A DNA stretch of 64,000 nucleotides, from assembly GCF_021352225.1 (NCBI RefSeq), contig NZ_JAAUVI010000012.1, positions 1-64,000 of the forward strand, written 5' to 3'. The DNA is from Methylobacterium sp. C25 (lineage in GTDB: Bacteria; Pseudomonadota; Alphaproteobacteria; Rhizobiales; Beijerinckiaceae). The notes under the pieces were generated by a model that worked only from the letters and a program-made list of their open reading frames with translations, ran no database searches and was not told the DNA's origin. Positions 27,401 to 37,776 of the stretch are shown here, one piece after another (position 1 is the first letter of the stretch; the number at the start of each line of letters is the position of its first letter). The translations under genes and the position numbers were made by a program.

Positions 27401-27654
27401 GGGTTCGACCGAAGATGATGACCGTGGTCGCCATCATGGCCAGCCTGCTTCCGATCCTGTGGAGCACTGGCGCAGGGTCCGAGGTCATGCAACGGATCGC
27501 GGTTCCCATGATCGGCGGCATGGTGTCGTCGACGGTGCTCACCCTCGTCGTGATCCCGGCCGTCTACGGCCTCGTGAAGGGTTGGAGCCTGCCCGGAGCC
27601 GAGATGCCGACCGAATCCGTCGAACACGCCAAATTTCCCCTGGCCGCGGAATGA
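24487..27654 (+). CDS. cusA: CusA-like heavy-metal RND efflux pump
   Basis: A 1055-residue inner-membrane pump, close to the CusA length. The transmembrane 4 motif VGAMIDAAIVMIENAHKHLE matches the Cu/Ag class (GAMxDAAIVMxEN) rather than the Zn/Co class. ARIDMLSTGIRTPVGIKVLG and EFMPDLDEGTLMYMPTTLP are CusA-like pore sequences with available methionines. It should export Cu(I) or Ag(I) from the periplasm with the adjacent adaptor. Confidence 0.92.
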   Translation: MIARLIAWSARNLMLVLIGTVFAVGAGLYALKTLPLDAIPDLSDVQTIVYTEYPGQAPQVIEDQVTYPLTTAMLTVPRSKVVRGFSFFGVSFVYVIFEDGTDPYWARSRVLEYLNTAAKRLPAGVTPTLGPDATGVGWVYQYVVVAKERTLAELRSLQDWVVRFGASRAEGVAEVAGVGGFVKQYNVVVDPNRLRAQGITLSKLRDAVRSSNADVGGRTVELSEFEFVVRGRGYLKSVADIESIVLKTEAGTPLRVKDVARVELGPDERRGITEMNGDGEVAGGIVLQRFGANALNVIESAKARLAEVAASLPKGTEILPVYDRSHLIEAAIETLKGTLIEESVIVALVCIAFLLHVRSALVAILMLPVGILIAFAGMKALGLGANIMSLGGIAIAVGAMIDAAIVMIENAHKHLERAPPDKPRVDILIEAASEVGPSLFFSLLIITVSFLPIFTLESQEGRLFGPLAFTKTFAMAAAAVLSLTLVPALMVLFVRGRIIPEQRNPVNRLLIWLYRPLIAGVLRARVITILLALGVLAATAWPASRLGSEFMPDLDEGTLMYMPTTLPGISVTKAGDLLATQDRIIKSFPEVASVYGKAGRANTATDPAPSEMFETIVNLKPKADWRPGVTTASLRAEMDAALQFPGVSNAWTQPIRARIDMLSTGIRTPVGIKVLGTDLTEMEKVARQVEAVVKAVPGTSSAYAERVQGGYFLDITPDREVLGRYGLTVGDVQDVIAMALGGDSVTNTVEGRERYTVNVRYPRAFRSNPQSIANEVQVSIPSGGTVPLGDVAKVQLNRGPTQIRTENGQLAVFIYVDVAGRDLGGYVAEARAAVANEVRLPPGTFIQWSGQVEYLDRATARLRIVVPLTLLIVFLLLYLNFRRLTETLIVMLSLPFALVGGVWLMWWMGFNMSVAVAVGFIALAGVAAETGVIMLVYLDHALAEIRAECERAGRSLSRDDLRRAIMVGAVERVRPKMMTVVAIMASLLPILWSTGAGSEVMQRIAVPMIGGMVSSTVLTLVVIPAVYGLVKGWSLPGAEMPTESVEHAKFPLAAE

Positions 27655-27670
27655 GAACCGGAGACCGACC

Positions 27671-28147
27671 ATGATAGAGACGACGAATACGTCGCGCCGT
27701 GCCGTGGTCCTGGGCCTGGCGGCATCGGTCGCCTTCGGGCGCCATGCCCTGGCGCAAGGGCTGCCCTCGGTCGCGGTGACCAAGGACCCGACCTGCGGAT
27801 GCTGCGAGAAGTGGGTCTCCCACCTGCGTGAATGCGGGTTCACGGTGACGGTGACCGAGGAGCCGGTGGCCCCGCTCAAGGTCCGCCTCGGGGTCCCGCG
27901 GGAGCTCGCCTCTTGCCACACCGCGCAGGTCGGCGGCTACGTCGTCGAGGGTCACGTCCCGGCAGGGGCGATCAAACGCCTGCTGGCGGAAAGGCCCCAG
28001 GGCACCGGGTTGGCGGTTCCGGGGATGCCCGTCGGCTCGCCCGGCATGGAGGTCGCGGGCATGGAGCCCGACACCTACGACGTCGTCCTCTTCGGGCCGG
28101 CCGGCCGGGGCGCCTTCGCCCGGTATCGGGGCGAGGTCGCCCTCTGA
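27671..28147 (+). CDS. DUF411 metal-binding protein
   Basis: A 158-residue DUF411 protein. An export signal with twin arginines (NTSRRAVVLGLAASVAFG) precedes the core, which carries KDPTCGCCEKWVSHLRECGF and CHTAQVGGYVVEGHVPAGAIKRLL. DUF411 proteins are small Cys-containing periplasmic proteins found in copper and silver resistance clusters. It is the last gene of the CusBA operon, 16 nt after cusA, with GGAGA before the ATG. Confidence 0.85.
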   Translation: MIETTNTSRRAVVLGLAASVAFGRHALAQGLPSVAVTKDPTCGCCEKWVSHLRECGFTVTVTEEPVAPLKVRLGVPRELASCHTAQVGGYVVEGHVPAGAIKRLLAERPQGTGLAVPGMPVGSPGMEVAGMEPDTYDVVLFGPAGRGAFARYRGEVAL

Positions 28148-28217
28148 GAAGGTCGCCATCAACTCGCGAAGCCTCGGGCAAGTTTGGCTAGCGGACCATC
28201 GTCCATCGGTTCGCCCC

Positions 28218-28248
28218 TTGACCTTCCCACTATGGGAAGCCCCATTTC
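28218..28248 (+). promoter_or_regulatory. CueR/MerR-type promoter 2 (metallochaperone and second RND operon)
   Basis: TTGACC (28218-28223), a 19-bp spacer and CATTTC (28243-28248). The dyad arms CTTCCCA and TGGGAAG are identical to those of promoter 1, around CTA (28223-28239). It lies 31 nt before the HMA-domain gene. Confidence 0.8.
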
Positions 28249-28278
28249 GATGGGACGCCGGCCTACGGGAGAGCCGTC

Positions 28279-28494
28279 ATGTTCCAGATCAAGGTTGCCA
28301 GGATGAACTGCGGCGGTTGCGCCAAGTCGGTCACCCGCGCGATCCACGCCGTGGACACCGGTGCAACTGTCGCGGTCGACCTCGCCGGCGGCACGGTCGC
28401 GATCACCAGCCCTGCCGGAACGCCGGCCGGGCGCTTCGTCGACGCCGTTCGTGCCGCCGGCTACGGAGCGGACGCCCTGCCCCTCGCGGAATAG
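28279..28494 (+). CDS. copZ: CopZ-like heavy-metal-associated (HMA) domain chaperone
   Basis: A 71-residue single HMA domain with the metal-binding loop MNCGGCAKS (Cys pair CxxC) near residues 9-17. Such cytoplasmic chaperones carry Cu(I) to P1B ATPases or to the CueR regulator. GGGAG lies 6 nt before the ATG. Its own copper-type promoter is directly upstream. The P-type ATPase at 35.4 kb lacks an N-terminal HMA domain, which makes a free-standing chaperone plausible. Confidence 0.85.
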   Translation: MFQIKVARMNCGGCAKSVTRAIHAVDTGATVAVDLAGGTVAITSPAGTPAGRFVDAVRAAGYGADALPLAE

Positions 28495-28588
28495 ACCGCC
28501 GGAAACCTGCAACCCATAGCCCGGTCCGAGGATTGCTTTCGTCGATCCGGGCGTTTCTCGCGTCTCGAAATTGGTGTACCCAAGTCTC

Positions 28589-29053
28589 ATGAACCTCGAC
28601 CGGCAACTTGCGCGCCTGATGGCGGCGATGATCGTGATGATCATCGCCTACGTCTCGCCGTCTGCCGTGCAGGCCCATGAGGGCCATGCCCACCATCAAG
28701 CGGCCGTGGCCGAGGTCGCGACTGTGCCGCCGGTCGTCCATTCGGTGTCGGCGCCGGTGGCGTTGACGAGGGTCCCGTCGGCAATCATGCCGGCTTCCGC
28801 ACCCGAGACCCTAGCGGCTTCCGCCGTCGTCGGATCGATCCAATCCGACGAGCAAGGCAAGGGATGCTGCCCAGGCCCGTGCAAGGGGACCTGTTGCGGG
28901 ACGATGTCCTGCTGCGTTTCCGCCATGCTGATAGGTCCGGTCGTAATGCCGACTCCGGCCTTCGCGCGCGTCGCCCCGGTGCTGTACGACGTCGCCGGTC
29001 TTCCCGGCGTCGGTCCCGAGGCTCTGCCCAGGCCCCCCCGAACCCTCGCGTAA
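28589..29053 (+). CDS. Small secreted Cys-rich protein heading the second RND operon
   Basis: About 154 residues. The N-terminal signal (LARLMAAMIVMIIAYVSPSAVQA) is followed by His residues (HEGHAHHQ) and a dense cysteine cluster, GCCPGPCKGTCCGTMSCC. It ends RPPRTLA, like the first proteins of the other two RND operons here. Metal buffering or sensing in the periplasm is an inference. The start could be GTG28571 instead of ATG28589. No named family is assigned. Confidence 0.6.
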   Translation: MNLDRQLARLMAAMIVMIIAYVSPSAVQAHEGHAHHQAAVAEVATVPPVVHSVSAPVALTRVPSAIMPASAPETLAASAVVGSIQSDEQGKGCCPGPCKGTCCGTMSCCVSAMLIGPVVMPTPAFARVAPVLYDVAGLPGVGPEALPRPPRTLA

Positions 29054-29141
29054 CGAACGGCGCGCCCAAGGCGCGCAACGGTCGGATTCCGTCTGCCTGT
29101 CCAGACGCGCGTCCGATGTTCGAACGTGAGGAAGTCCCACA

Positions 29142-30863
29142 ATGTCGTCTCGATTTGCCGCCGCCCTCGGCGCGGTGGCGCTGGCTGCCGCCGTGCTGGC
29201 GGGGTCCGCCCATGCCCATGACGGGCATGACCATGACGCAGCCCCGCCGCCCGTCTCCAAGTCAATCGCCCCACGGGGCGAGGCCGCCTCGGAGGCGCTC
29301 GAACTAACCGCCATCCCGCGGGACGGGACGGTCGCGTTCTATCTCGACCGCTTCCGCACGAACGAACCCGTCAAGGGCGCAGTCGTCGAGGTCGAGACGC
29401 CCGAAGGTCCGAGGACCGCGACGGAAACGGACGAGGCCGCCTACGTCCTGCCCGCGCCCTGGATGACCAAGCCGGGCCCGCACGACCTCCTCGTCACCGT
29501 GACGGCCGGCGCCGTGGTCGACGTCCTGACCGTCTCCGTCACGGTCCCCGACACGAAGGCTCCGGCTCCGACGGCTTCCTCAGCTACGCCGTCCGCGATG
29601 GCGAGGGCATCCGACCTGGTCACCGACCTGAAGACCCGCGGCGTCGCCAGGGACCCGGTCCTGATGCTGGCCTCGGGAGGGGCGTTCCTGCTCGGGATGC
29701 TCCTGACTGTGGCGATGCGCGGCCGGCGCCGAGTGCCCGCCGTCGTCCTGACCGCCGTGCTGGTCACGCTGGTGCTGGGCGGGGCCGCCTTCGCCCATGG
29801 CGACGAAGACCATGGAGCACCCGTCCAGGGCTCCGCCCTGATCGAGCCGGCGCAACCGGCGTCGGACCTCGCGCAGAGGCTTCCCGATGGCTCGGTGTTC
29901 GTGCCCAAGCCCACGCAGCGCCTGCTGGTCCTGCGTACGACGATGACCGAGAAGGCGACCTTCCATCGGACGATCGAGCTGCCGGGTCGGGTCATCCCGG
30001 ACCCGAACGCCAGCGGCGTCGTCCAGTCCTCGGTCGGCGGCCGCCTCTCGCCGCCGCCGTCCGGCCTGTTCCCGCGCCTCGGCACCCGGGTGCGCAAGGG
30101 CGACGTGCTCGCCTTCGTCACGCCCCCCGTCCAGGCCGTGGACGTCTCCGACATGCGCCAGACCCAGGGCGACCTCGATCAGCAGACCTCCATCGTCGAG
30201 CGTCGGGTCGACCGCTTTCGCAAGCTCGCCGTCACCGGTGCCGTCGCCCAGACCCAGCTCGACGACGCGCTCGCCGAGCTCAAGGGCCTCCAGGACCGCC
30301 GCGCCTCCCTCGACAGAATCCGGCAACAGCCGGAACCCCTGTCGGCGCCCGTCGACGGCGTGATCGCGCAAGCTTCGGCCGTGGCCGGGCAGATGGCCTC
30401 GCCGGGGGCGATGGTCTTCCAGATCGTCGACCCGACCCGCCTCTGGGTCGAGGCCCTGAGCTTCGACGCCCTGACGCCGTCCGAGAACGCGACGGCCCGC
30501 TTCGCCGACGGGCGCACCCTGTCCCTCGTGTATCAGGGTGCCGGCCTCGCCGACCGCAACCAGGCCATCCCGGTCCAGTTCGCGGTCTACGGCGACACCT
30601 CCGGCCTGCGCGTCGGGCAGTTCCTCACCGTGCTCGCCGGCACGGACGCCGAGCAGTCCGGTCTCGCCCTGCCGCGCGCCGCCGTGGTCCGGTCCGGCAA
30701 CGGGCAGGCCATCGTCTACGAGCACGTCGCCGCCGAACGCTTCGAGACGAGGCAGGTCCGGGTCGAGCCCCTGGACGGCGCGAACGTGCTCGTCGCCGAG
30801 GGGGTCGGCGCCGGCAAGCGCATCGTCACCGAGGGTGCCGAACTCCTCGATCAGGTCCGGTGA
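29142..30863 (+). CDS. RND adaptor (HlyD/CusB family) with N-terminal membrane extension
   Basis: A 573-residue protein, about 150-200 residues longer than a plain adaptor. Residues 1-140 hold a signal peptide, a His motif (HAHDGHDHDAAPP) and a beta domain; a second hydrophobic region (about 175-225) contains two segments (VLMLASGGAFLLGMLLTVAM, then AVVLTAVLVTLVLGGAAFAHG). The adaptor core follows (GRVIPDPNASGVVQSSVGG, APVDGVIAQASAVAGQMASPG, VEALSFDALTP). It looks like a secreted metal-binding domain joined to an adaptor. GAGGAAG precedes the ATG. Confidence 0.78.
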   Translation: MSSRFAAALGAVALAAAVLAGSAHAHDGHDHDAAPPPVSKSIAPRGEAASEALELTAIPRDGTVAFYLDRFRTNEPVKGAVVEVETPEGPRTATETDEAAYVLPAPWMTKPGPHDLLVTVTAGAVVDVLTVSVTVPDTKAPAPTASSATPSAMARASDLVTDLKTRGVARDPVLMLASGGAFLLGMLLTVAMRGRRRVPAVVLTAVLVTLVLGGAAFAHGDEDHGAPVQGSALIEPAQPASDLAQRLPDGSVFVPKPTQRLLVLRTTMTEKATFHRTIELPGRVIPDPNASGVVQSSVGGRLSPPPSGLFPRLGTRVRKGDVLAFVTPPVQAVDVSDMRQTQGDLDQQTSIVERRVDRFRKLAVTGAVAQTQLDDALAELKGLQDRRASLDRIRQQPEPLSAPVDGVIAQASAVAGQMASPGAMVFQIVDPTRLWVEALSFDALTPSENATARFADGRTLSLVYQGAGLADRNQAIPVQFAVYGDTSGLRVGQFLTVLAGTDAEQSGLALPRAAVVRSGNGQAIVYEHVAAERFETRQVRVEPLDGANVLVAEGVGAGKRIVTEGAELLDQVR

Positions 30864-30875
30864 GGAGGCGCATCC

Positions 30876-33800
30876 ATGTTCAACGTCCTCGTCGCGCAGT
30901 CCCTGCGCAACCGGCTCATCGTCCTCGCGGTCGCCGCCGTCTTGGTCCTGTACGGGGCCTTCACGGCGACCAGGCTTCCGGTCGACGTCTTTCCCGACCT
31001 CAACAAACCGACGGTCACCATCATGACCGAGGCGGAGGGATACGCCCCGCCGGAGGTCGAGCAACTCGTCACCTACCCCATCGAGACCCGCATGAACGGG
31101 CTGCCGGGCGTGAGCCGGGTCCGGTCGGTCTCGGGCGTCGGCCTATCGATCGTCTACGTCGAGTTCGACTGGGGCACCGACATCTATCGGAACCGGCAGC
31201 AGATCGCCGAACGCCTGACCCTGGTCCGTGACCAGCTTCCGCCGAACGTCACACCCCAGATGGGCCCGATCTCGTCGATCATGGGCCAGATCCTGCTGGT
31301 GGCGGTCACCAGCGACACCGCTTCACCCATGGAGATCCGCGAGGCGGCCGACTTCGTGCTGCGGCCCCGCCTGCTCACCATCCCCGGCGTCGCCCAGGTC
31401 ATCCCCATCGGCGGCGAGGTGCGCCAGTTCCGGGTCAGCCCGAACGTGGCGGCCATGCGGGCACTCGGGGTCACCAACGCCCAGCTTGAGGCGTCCCTGA
31501 CGCAGTTCGGCACCAATGCCGGCGGCGGCTTCACCGACCAGTACGCCCGCGAGTACCTCATCCGGAACATCGGCCGGACCATGAGTCTCGACGACCTCCG
31601 CAGCGTCGTGGTTGCCAATGTCGCGGACGCGCCGGTCTACCTCCGTCAAGTGGCGGAGGTCTCCTTCGCTCCGAAGGTGAAGCGCGGTGACGGCGGCTAC
31701 ATGGGCAAGCCTGCCGTCATCGTCTCCGTCGAGAAGCAGCCCGACGTCGACACGGTCCAGCTCACCCGCGAGATCGAGGCGGCCCTGAAGGAGGTCACCG
31801 CGACCCTGCCGAACGGGATCAAGGCCGACCAGGTCCTCTTTCGCCAGGCCAACTTCATCGAGACCTCGATCTCGAACGTCGAGCGCGTGCTCATGGAGGC
31901 CATCGTGGTGGTGGCCATCGTCCTGTTCGCGTTCCTCCTGAACGTGCGCACCACGGTCATCTCGCTAACCGCCATCCCGGTCTCGATCCTCGCCACCGCC
32001 GTCGCCTTCCACGTCGCCGGGCTGTCGATCAACACGATGACCCTCGGCGGCCTTGCCATCGCCATCGGCGAGCTCGTCGACGACGCCGTGGTCGACGTCG
32101 AGAACATCTTTCGCAGGCTCGGCGAGAACCGGGCGGCCGGCTCGCCGCGCTTCACCTTCGAGGTGGTGGTGGCGGCCTCGTCCGAGGTGCGCTCCGGCAT
32201 CGTCTACGCGACGATGATCATCGTCCTGGTGTTCGTGCCGCTGTTCGCCCTGTCCGGCATCGAGGGCCGGCTCTTCGCCCCCCTGGGGCAGGCCTACATC
32301 ATCTCGATCCTGGCGAGCCTCCTAGTGTCGGTGACGCTGACGCCGGTGCTGGCCTACTACCTGCTGCCCGGGCTCAAGAACCTTTCCGAGCACGACAGCG
32401 CCCCACTGCGGTGGCTCAAGCGCGGCAACGCCCGCCTGCTCGGCGTCGCCTTCCGGCACCAGCGGGTGCTGGTCGCCTCCGTCGCGGTCGCGGTCGTGGC
32501 GGCCGGCATCGTCGCCTGGAACCTGCCGCGGGCCTTCCTGCCGCCGTTCAACGAAGGCTCGTTCACCGTCAACACGACCTTCAACCCCGGGATCTCGCTT
32601 TCCGAGAGCAACCGCGTCGGCCTCATCGCCGAGAAGCTGCTCCTGCAGATCCCGGAGGTCGCCTCGGTCGGGCGCCGCACCGGCCGGGCCGAGCTCGACG
32701 AGCACGCCGAGGGCGTCCACTCCTCCGAGATCGAGGTAGAGCTCAAGGGGACCGGGCGCGGCAAGGACGCGGTGGTGGCCGACATCCGGCAGCGTCTGTC
32801 GCGGCTACCGCTCTCGGTTAACGTCGGCCAGCCGATCTCGCACCGACTCGACCACATGCTGTCGGGAGTCCGGGCCGAACTCGCCCTGAAGATCTTCGGG
32901 GAAGACCTCGACGCGCTGCGGAGCGTGGCCAATGACCTCCGGGACCGGATGGCGAAAATCCCGGGACTCGCCGACCTCCAGGTCGAGAAGCAGGTCCGGA
33001 TCCCGCAACTGGAGATCCGGGTCGACTATACCCGGGCCGCCCTCTACGGGGTCCAGCCCTCGGCGGTGGTCGAGCAGCTCAGCCGCCTCTCGAACGGGCG
33101 CGTCGTCTCGACCGTGGCCGACGGATACAAGCGCTTCGACGTCGTCCTGCGCCTGCCCGAGCGCCAGCGCACCACGCAGGGGCTCAAGGACCTGCTGATC
33201 GAGACGCCCTCGGGTTGGGTGCCGGCGCGCCAGGTCGCCGACATCCGGGAGACCGACGGCCCGAACCAGATCCTGCGGGAGAACAGCCGGCGCCGCCTCG
33301 TCGTGCAGGCCAACACCAACGGGGCGAGCGACATGGCCACCATCGTGGCGGCCATCCGCAAGGAGGTGTCGGACGCCAAGCTCCCGCCCGGTTTCTTCGC
33401 CCGCCTGGAGGGCACGTTCCAGGCGCAGGAGGAGGCGAGCCGGACCATCGCGGCCCTGTCCGGCCTCTCGCTCGCCCTTGTCTTCGCCATCCTCTACAGC
33501 CGCTACCGCTCGGCGGTGCTTGCGCTCATCATCATGGGCAACGTGCCGCTCGCCCTGATCGGCAGCGTGCTCGCCCTGTGGCTGGTGGGGCAGCCGCTGT
33601 CGGTGGCGTCGATGATCGGCTTCATCACGCTGACCGGCATCAGCGCCCGCAACGGCATCCTGAAGATCAGCCACTACCTGAACCTGTCGCTGCACGAGGG
33701 TATGCCCTTCGGGCGCGACCTCGTCGTGCGCGGCAGCCTGGAGCGGCTGACCCCTGTGTTGATGACGGCGCTGTCGGCCGGCGTAGCCCTGGTACCGCTG

Positions 33801-34022
33801 CTGATCGACGCCGCCACCCCCGGCAAGGAAATCCTGCACCCGGTCGCGGTGACGATCTTCGGCGGGCTCATCAGCGCCACCCTCCTCGACACGGTCCTGA
33901 CCCCGGTCCTGTTCCTGCGGTTCGGTAGGGCTCCGCTGGATCGCCTACGCGCCGCACAGGGCGAAACCCCCGACGCCCCTCATCCCGACGGCGCCAAGCC
34001 GCGTCCGGTCGAGGCGTTCTGA
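30876..34022 (+). CDS. Heavy-metal RND efflux pump, divergent class
   Basis: A 1048-residue HME-type RND transporter. The transmembrane 4 motif is AIGELVDDAVVDVENIFRRL, which differs from both CzcA (DFGxxxDGA) and CusA (GAMxDAA) signatures, so the metal is unclear. GAGGAGG precedes the ATG, 13 nt after its adaptor gene. Position under a copper-type promoter argues for Cu/Ag or a related cation. Confidence 0.85.
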   Translation: MFNVLVAQSLRNRLIVLAVAAVLVLYGAFTATRLPVDVFPDLNKPTVTIMTEAEGYAPPEVEQLVTYPIETRMNGLPGVSRVRSVSGVGLSIVYVEFDWGTDIYRNRQQIAERLTLVRDQLPPNVTPQMGPISSIMGQILLVAVTSDTASPMEIREAADFVLRPRLLTIPGVAQVIPIGGEVRQFRVSPNVAAMRALGVTNAQLEASLTQFGTNAGGGFTDQYAREYLIRNIGRTMSLDDLRSVVVANVADAPVYLRQVAEVSFAPKVKRGDGGYMGKPAVIVSVEKQPDVDTVQLTREIEAALKEVTATLPNGIKADQVLFRQANFIETSISNVERVLMEAIVVVAIVLFAFLLNVRTTVISLTAIPVSILATAVAFHVAGLSINTMTLGGLAIAIGELVDDAVVDVENIFRRLGENRAAGSPRFTFEVVVAASSEVRSGIVYATMIIVLVFVPLFALSGIEGRLFAPLGQAYIISILASLLVSVTLTPVLAYYLLPGLKNLSEHDSAPLRWLKRGNARLLGVAFRHQRVLVASVAVAVVAAGIVAWNLPRAFLPPFNEGSFTVNTTFNPGISLSESNRVGLIAEKLLLQIPEVASVGRRTGRAELDEHAEGVHSSEIEVELKGTGRGKDAVVADIRQRLSRLPLSVNVGQPISHRLDHMLSGVRAELALKIFGEDLDALRSVANDLRDRMAKIPGLADLQVEKQVRIPQLEIRVDYTRAALYGVQPSAVVEQLSRLSNGRVVSTVADGYKRFDVVLRLPERQRTTQGLKDLLIETPSGWVPARQVADIRETDGPNQILRENSRRRLVVQANTNGASDMATIVAAIRKEVSDAKLPPGFFARLEGTFQAQEEASRTIAALSGLSLALVFAILYSRYRSAVLALIIMGNVPLALIGSVLALWLVGQPLSVASMIGFITLTGISARNGILKISHYLNLSLHEGMPFGRDLVVRGSLERLTPVLMTALSAGVALVPLLIDAATPGKEILHPVAVTIFGGLISATLLDTVLTPVLFLRFGRAPLDRLRAAQGETPDAPHPDGAKPRPVEAF

Positions 34023-34049
34023 ACCCACCCCCGAGAACGGAGAGAACCG

Positions 34050-34415
34050 ATGATTCCCTGGAGAATGGCCTTGGCGGCGAGCGCGCTGCTCGCGTTTCCG
34101 GTCTCCGCTCACGAGAGCGGCGGCAACAACGGTGGCCGGATCACGGACGCCGGCAAGTTCCATGTCGAGCTCGTCACCAAGGACAGGACCGTCGACGTCT
34201 ACGTCCTCGACGGCGACGAGAAGCCCGTCCCGGCCACCGGCTTCAAGGGCACCGCGATCCTGGTGGTCGACGGCAAGCCCGCCCGGGTCGCCCTGGCCCC
34301 GGCCGACGGCGTTCGCCTGACCGGCACCTCCGAGGTTCCGCTCACCCCCAAGCCAAAGGGCGCGGTGCAGCTGACGGCCCCCGACGGCTCCACCGCCAGC
34401 GGCAAGTTCGACTGA
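34050..34415 (+). CDS. Small secreted protein, unknown function
   Basis: A 121-residue precursor with a signal peptide (RMALAASALLAFPVSA-H). The mature part is a small beta-rich domain (GKFHVELVTKDRTVDVYVLDGDEKPV) resembling accessory proteins in metal efflux operons. No Cys or Met cluster is present. It follows the RND pump by 27 nt with GGAGAG upstream. Confidence 0.65.
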   Translation: MIPWRMALAASALLAFPVSAHESGGNNGGRITDAGKFHVELVTKDRTVDVYVLDGDEKPVPATGFKGTAILVVDGKPARVALAPADGVRLTGTSEVPLTPKPKGAVQLTAPDGSTASGKFD

Positions 34416-34456
34416 GCGGCTCCATCCCGGACCGTGCATCCAGAAGGAAGACCATC

Positions 34457-34855
34457 ATGACGATTTCCAAGACCGTTCTCGCCTCGCTCTTGTCCCTCGG
34501 CTTGGCCGGCCCAGCCCTCGCGCAGGGCATGAAGGACCACGGCGCAATGTCCGGCAAGGAAATGGGGTCGATGGGCTCGATGAAGCCCGACCCGACGGAC
34601 GACGCCTCGACCAAGGACTTCAAGGCCGCCGACATGGCGATGATGAAGAACATGGACGTCGCCTACACCGGCAACCCGGACGTCGACTTCCGCCTGCACA
34701 TGATCCCGCACCACAAGGGCGCGGTCGACATGGCCAACGTCGCGCTGAAGCACGCCAAGGACCCCGCCACGAAGCAGATGGCCCAGAAGATCATCGACGA
34801 TCAGGAGAGGGAGATCGGCGAGATGGAGGCTTGGCTGAAGAAGAACGCGAAGTAG
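34457..34855 (+). CDS. DUF305 family periplasmic protein (CopM-like)
   Basis: A 132-residue secreted protein. After the signal peptide (ALAQ) comes a Met-rich stretch (GMKDHGAMSGKEMGSMGSMK). The DUF305 core is DVDFRLHMIPHHKGAVDMANVALKHAKDP with the HMIPHH motif, ending in KQMAQKIIDDQEREIGEMEAWL. DUF305 members such as CopM bind copper in the periplasm. Its last 65 bp overlap the 3' end of the convergent regulator gene. Confidence 0.88.
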   Translation: MTISKTVLASLLSLGLAGPALAQGMKDHGAMSGKEMGSMGSMKPDPTDDASTKDFKAADMAMMKNMDVAYTGNPDVDFRLHMIPHHKGAVDMANVALKHAKDPATKQMAQKIIDDQEREIGEMEAWLKKNAK

Positions 34856-35288
34856 GGCGCCCGGTGCATGGGCCGGAGGGCGGCACCGGGCCGGCCTCCA
34901 GCCCCGCGATGATAGGGCAGTCCGGGCGTCCGTCGCCGTCGCAGGAGAGGGCAAGGCCGCGCAGGACGTCCGCCATCTCCTGAAGATGGCGGGCCTTATC
35001 TTCGAGTTCCCCGATGTGGCTCAGGGCGAGGGCCTTCACCTCGGCGCTGCTGCGGCCGGGGTCGCCCCAAAGGCCCAGGAGCACCCGGATGCGTTCCAGG
35101 GGAAAGCCGAGGTCCCGTGCCCGCCGGACGAAGCCGAGCCGGTGCACGTCCTGCGGGCCGTAATCGCGGTAGCCGCTGTCCCGGCGGTCGGCACGGGGCA
35201 CCAAGCCGATGCTCTCGTAGTGCCGGATCATCTTGGCCGAGACGCCCGACGCCTCCGCGGCCTGCCCGATGTTCACGGCAATCCCCAT
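34791..35288 (-). CDS. cueR: CueR/HmrR-like MerR-family copper regulator
   Basis: A MerR-type activator: N-terminal helix-turn-helix NIGQAAEASGVSAKMIRHYESIGL, then RDYGPQDVHRLGFVRRARDLGF, a dimerisation helix, and a metal loop with Cys at CDGDGRPDCPII. Two cysteines in that spacing are typical of Cu(I)/Ag(I)/Au(I) sensors. At 165 residues it is longer than the usual 130-140, because the C-terminus reads on through about 45 low-complexity residues antisense to the DUF305 gene. ATG35288 directly abuts the third copper-type promoter, whose dyad arm provides GGGAAGG as its ribosome site. Confidence 0.87.
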   Translation of the reverse strand: MGIAVNIGQAAEASGVSAKMIRHYESIGLVPRADRRDSGYRDYGPQDVHRLGFVRRARDLGFPLERIRVLLGLWGDPGRSSAEVKALALSHIGELEDKARHLQEMADVLRGLALSCDGDGRPDCPIIAGLEAGPVPPSGPCTGRPTSRSSSAKPPSRRSPSPDRR

Positions 35289-35290
35289 GG

Positions 35291-35321
35291 TTGACCTTCC
35301 CATGATGGGAAGCCGCAAGCC
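35291..35321 (+). promoter_or_regulatory. CueR/MerR-type promoter 3 (P-type ATPase), divergent from cueR
   Basis: TTGACC (35291-35296) with dyad arms CTTCCCA and TGGGAAG around TGA (35296-35312), identical arms to promoters 1 and 2. Nineteen bp after the -35 the sequence is CAAGCC, a poor -10, so the promoter should depend strongly on activator-induced distortion. The start codon of the regulator lies 3 nt to the left. Confidence 0.75.
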
Positions 35322-35352
35322 GATAGGCAATACGAACTGTCAGGAACCCGAC

Positions 35353-37776
<2,424 letters not shown>

